DNA from: Fidelibacterota bacterium
Lineage (GTDB): Bacteria; Fidelibacterota; Marinisomatia; SCGC-AAA003-L08; D37C17
Length of the DNA stretch: 16,883 nt
Assembly: GCA_018671635.1 (NCBI GenBank)
Contig: JABHHG010000063.1
Location: 1 to 16,883, forward strand
Direction of reading: 5' to 3'
Shown here piece by piece: positions 14,374-16,883 of this stretch. The translations under genes and the position numbers were made by a program. Below the pieces are notes generated by a model that was not told where the DNA came from, searched no databases, and saw only the letters and a program-made list of their open reading frames with translations. Position 1 is the first letter of the stretch; each line of letters begins with the position of its first letter.

Positions 14374-15666
14374 ATGAATATTGCAAGAGTAAATAGAATT
14401 AGTGAATTCGATGGCCAAACGGTTCAATTGAATGGGTGGGTGTATAATTCACGTAGAAGTGGTAAAATTGGATTTTTAATGCTGCGGGATGGCTTTGGAA
14501 TTATCCAATGTATTGTAGCGAAAAACGATGTGGGTGAAGATAAGTTTGAGGAATTCAAAAAAATAACCCAAGAATCATCATTGTCAATTGTGGGTGAGGT
14601 GGTAAAAAATGAGCGTGCGCCTGGCGGGTTTGAAATTATTACCGCTGATTTAACCATCCATCATATTAGTACTGATTATCCTATTTCACCGAAAGAACAT
14701 GGCACAGACTTCTTAATGAATAATCGCCATTTATGGTTACGCTCAAAACGTCAACATTCCATTTTAAAAGTACGTCATGAAATCATCAAGGCCACACGTG
14801 ACTTTTTTGATAGCCATGACTTCACCTTGGTAGATTCCCCTATTTTTACATCAAATGCTGCTGAAGGTAGTACCACTCTGTTCTCCACGGATTACTTTGA
14901 AGAACAGGCATATTTGAGCCAAACAGGACAATTGTATGGTGAGGCAAGTGCCATGGCATTTGGTCGACATTATAATTTTGGTCCAACCTTTCGTGCAGAA
15001 AAAAGCAAGACGCGTCGCCATTTAACTGAATTTTGGATGGTTGAGCCAGAAATTGCATTCTGTGAAATTGAAGAAGATATGGAATGGGCCGAAAGACTTA
15101 TCCATTTTATTATTAAGCGAGTGCTTGAAAATAAGCGTGCTGAGTTGGATATTTTAGAACGAGATATTCCACAATTAGAAGAAGCCCTAAAGCCGTTCCC
15201 TCGAATCAGCTATACTGAAGGTGTAAATATGTTGAAAGAGGGCGGTATTGATTTTGAATGGGGTGATGATTTCGGTGCGCCACATGAAACCTTTATTGCT
15301 GAAAAATTTGAGCAACCCATTATTGTGCATCGTTTTCCAGCCGCAATTAAGGCATTCTATATGAAGCGTGACCCTGAAAATGAAAAGGTTGTGTTGGGTA
15401 TGGATATCCTTGCCCCTGAAGGATATGGCGAAATTGTAGGAGGTTCTGAGCGTGAAACACGAATTGATGTACTTGAGGAGCGTATCGCTGAAGAGGGATT
15501 AAATCAAGAAGATTTTGATTGGTTTTTAGATTTACGCCGATTTGGATCTGTACCTCATTCTGGTTTCGGTATGGGCATTGAACGCGTGGTGGCGTGGATT
15601 TGTAAACTCCCCCATGTAAGAGAAACGATTCCATTCCCTCGAATGATGGGAAGACTAAGACCGTAA
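14374..15666 (+). CDS. asnS: Asparaginyl-tRNA synthetase
   Basis: This class IIb synthetase charges tRNA-Asn with asparagine in the cytoplasm. The 430-residue product has an N-terminal OB-fold anticodon-binding domain (about 1-105, with VQLNGWVYNSRRSGKIGFLMLRD) and the catalytic core. Motif 2 begins at residue 206 (FRAEKSKTRRHLTEFWMVEPE) and motif 3 at 397 (GFGMGIERVVAW), ending in a short GRLRP tail. The TGQLYGE block is the AsnRS pattern; AspRS would have SPQLYKQ. The RRHLTEFWMVEPE wording also separates it from AspRS. The start is chosen from a Shine-Dalgarno; starting at 14359 would add five residues. The gene overlaps or abuts lptE and is followed directly by the NAD+ synthetase gene without a spacer base. 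Confidence 0.93.
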   Translation: MNIARVNRISEFDGQTVQLNGWVYNSRRSGKIGFLMLRDGFGIIQCIVAKNDVGEDKFEEFKKITQESSLSIVGEVVKNERAPGGFEIITADLTIHHISTDYPISPKEHGTDFLMNNRHLWLRSKRQHSILKVRHEIIKATRDFFDSHDFTLVDSPIFTSNAAEGSTTLFSTDYFEEQAYLSQTGQLYGEASAMAFGRHYNFGPTFRAEKSKTRRHLTEFWMVEPEIAFCEIEEDMEWAERLIHFIIKRVLENKRAELDILERDIPQLEEALKPFPRISYTEGVNMLKEGGIDFEWGDDFGAPHETFIAEKFEQPIIVHRFPAAIKAFYMKRDPENEKVVLGMDILAPEGYGEIVGGSERETRIDVLEERIAEEGLNQEDFDWFLDLRRFGSVPHSGFGMGIERVVAWICKLPHVRETIPFPRMMGRLRP

Positions 15667-16883
15667 ATGAAATTTGCCTTAGCACAAGTGAATCCCACTG
15701 TTGGAGATATTTCAGGGAATGTTCAAAAGATAGCTCAGACCATTGCTGAACACAGCAATAATGTGGATGTGTTGGTGTTTCCCGAAATGGTGCTGACGGG
15801 ATATCCACCGCAAGATTTGTTATTTGAATCCTCATTTATCAACGCCACAGAATCAGCCTTGATAGAAATAGCAGAAACCGTAAGTGAATGTGTTGTCATA
15901 TTGGGCACAATTCGACAGGAGGATGGAAATCTGTTCAATACGGCAGCCATTATCCATGTTGACGGTAAAATAGATTATCGAGATAAAACCTTATTGCCCA
16001 CCTATGATGTATTTGATGAAATACGATATTTCACTTCGGCCACCTGCGTTGAGCCGGTTCAAATAATGGTTTCGGGAAAGCCCGTTTCAGTAGGCGTGCA
16101 AATTTGTGAAGACTTATGGGATGATGAATATTCTCAAAAAGTAACGCAACAGTTGGCTGAAAAGGGTGCGTCTGTAATGGTGAATATTTCTGCATCTCCA
16201 TTTTGTCTTGATCGACATAAAGAACGCATTCAGGAAGTTCAGGCAAAAGTAGGGGAGTTTAAAATTCCCTTTCTCTACTGCAATTTAGTGGGCGCCCAAG
16301 TCGAGTTGGTTTTTGATGGTCAATCCTTTGCTATGAATAGTTCAGGTGAGATTATTGCCTTCGGGAAATCGTTTGCTGAAGATATTGTATTTGTAGATAT
16401 TGAGGATTCCCAAGCGGTTTTAGTTTCAGATGCTTGTGAAGAAGAACAGATTTATAATGCACTCACTTTAGGCTTAAAGGATTACTTTAATAAAACAGGA
16501 CATTCTAAAGGTATTATAGGACTTAGTGGTGGAATTGACTCTGCCCTCACCTGTGCCATTGCTGCCAATGGATTGGGTGCTGAGAATGTTATTGGGGTGG
16601 CTATGCCATCTCAGTTTTCATCTGACCACAGTATTTCTGATGCTGAATTATTAGCAAACAATTTGGGGATTAACTTTGAAACCATTCCCATCCAAAAACT
16701 GAATGCACAATTTTTAAATGATCTTGATTCCATATTTTCCGGCATTGAATCTGGGCTTGCAGAAGAAAACCTCCAAGCACGGATTCGGGGGAATCTACTC
16801 ATGGCCATTGCCAATAAGAAAAATGCCTTGGTGCTAAACACGGGAAACAAAACTGAATCTGCATTGGGTTATTGCACCATGTA
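15667..16883 (+). CDS. nadE: Glutamine-dependent NAD+ synthetase (3' truncated by window)
   Basis: This enzyme performs the last step of NAD+ synthesis, amidating nicotinic acid adenine dinucleotide with ammonia released from glutamine. About 405 codons are present and the frame is open at the window edge; the bacterial two-domain form is usually near 540-570 residues, so roughly the last quarter is missing. The N-terminal nitrilase-type glutaminase domain has the triad Glu40 (FPEMVLTGYPP), Lys107 (YRDKTLLPTYDVFDE) and Cys147 (QICEDLW). The synthetase domain has the pyrophosphate-binding loop SGGIDSA (287-293) and, near the end, NTGNKTESALGY. The ATG directly follows the asnS stop (TAAATG), so translation is probably coupled. 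Confidence 0.96.
   Translation, partial: MKFALAQVNPTVGDISGNVQKIAQTIAEHSNNVDVLVFPEMVLTGYPPQDLLFESSFINATESALIEIAETVSECVVILGTIRQEDGNLFNTAAIIHVDGKIDYRDKTLLPTYDVFDEIRYFTSATCVEPVQIMVSGKPVSVGVQICEDLWDDEYSQKVTQQLAEKGASVMVNISASPFCLDRHKERIQEVQAKVGEFKIPFLYCNLVGAQVELVFDGQSFAMNSSGEIIAFGKSFAEDIVFVDIEDSQAVLVSDACEEEQIYNALTLGLKDYFNKTGHSKGIIGLSGGIDSALTCAIAANGLGAENVIGVAMPSQFSSDHSISDAELLANNLGINFETIPIQKLNAQFLNDLDSIFSGIESGLAEENLQARIRGNLLMAIANKKNALVLNTGNKTESALGYCTM

Noticed and set aside
15347..15835. A 162-codon open frame on the minus strand
   Set aside because: It lies antisense to asnS and nadE, which have complete motifs; its translation is low-complexity, with many His, Gln and Pro, and has no recognisable domain.
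1..16883. tRNA or rRNA genes, CRISPR arrays, transposases, integrases, toxin-antitoxin pairs
   Set aside because: The few non-coding bases hold no cloverleaf-like or repeat-spacer pattern, and every sizeable frame is explained by a housekeeping gene.

Overview
The window looks like ordinary, tightly packed chromosome from an AT-rich Gram-negative bacterium, probably of the FCB assemblage (Bacteroidota and relatives). A marine Marinimicrobia/SAR406-type lineage is my best guess, but this is inference. The pointers are a Bacteroidota-style LptE lipoprotein coded directly behind a receiver-less sigma-54 activator, weak or absent Shine-Dalgarno sequences before many genes, and almost no intergenic DNA. 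I see 16 protein genes (15 complete, the last cut by the window edge). I see no RNA gene, transposon, prophage, CRISPR array or defence island.

Region 1 (1-6684): a CRP-type regulator is followed, after a 41-base gap, by an overlapping run of seven genes: meaB, tatC, a long-chain polyprenyl diphosphate synthase, a pgsA-like phosphatidyltransferase, ftsY, rimO and methylmalonyl-CoA epimerase. Each start codon overlaps the preceding stop by 1 to 8 bases, so one transcript with translational coupling is likely. The run mixes envelope biogenesis and protein targeting (tatC, ftsY, phospholipid and isoprenoid synthesis), ribosome modification (rimO) and two accessory genes of the methylmalonyl-CoA pathway at its ends.

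Region 2 (6685-12577): DNA repair and purine synthesis. A 146-base gap carries a perfect CRP-like palindrome (6688-6705) upstream of uvrC. uvrC converges on msrA (minus strand), which diverges from uvrB; uvrB overlaps purD by 4 bases. Two nucleotide excision repair genes therefore flank an oxidative-damage repair enzyme.

Region 3 (12578-16883): a sigma-54-dependent activator lacking a sensory domain, lptE (overlapping it by 32 bases), asnS and the 5' two thirds of a glutamine-dependent NAD+ synthetase gene, all abutting or overlapping on the plus strand.

The longest non-coding stretches are 146 and 134 bases, so no gap exceeds 300 bases. I found no convincing new multi-gene system. The observations most worth checking are the CRP-like operator in front of uvrC together with a matching regulator at the window start, an acidic calcium-binding-like loop inserted in LptE, and a strong ribosome-binding site followed by a start-stop codon pair just upstream of uvrB.
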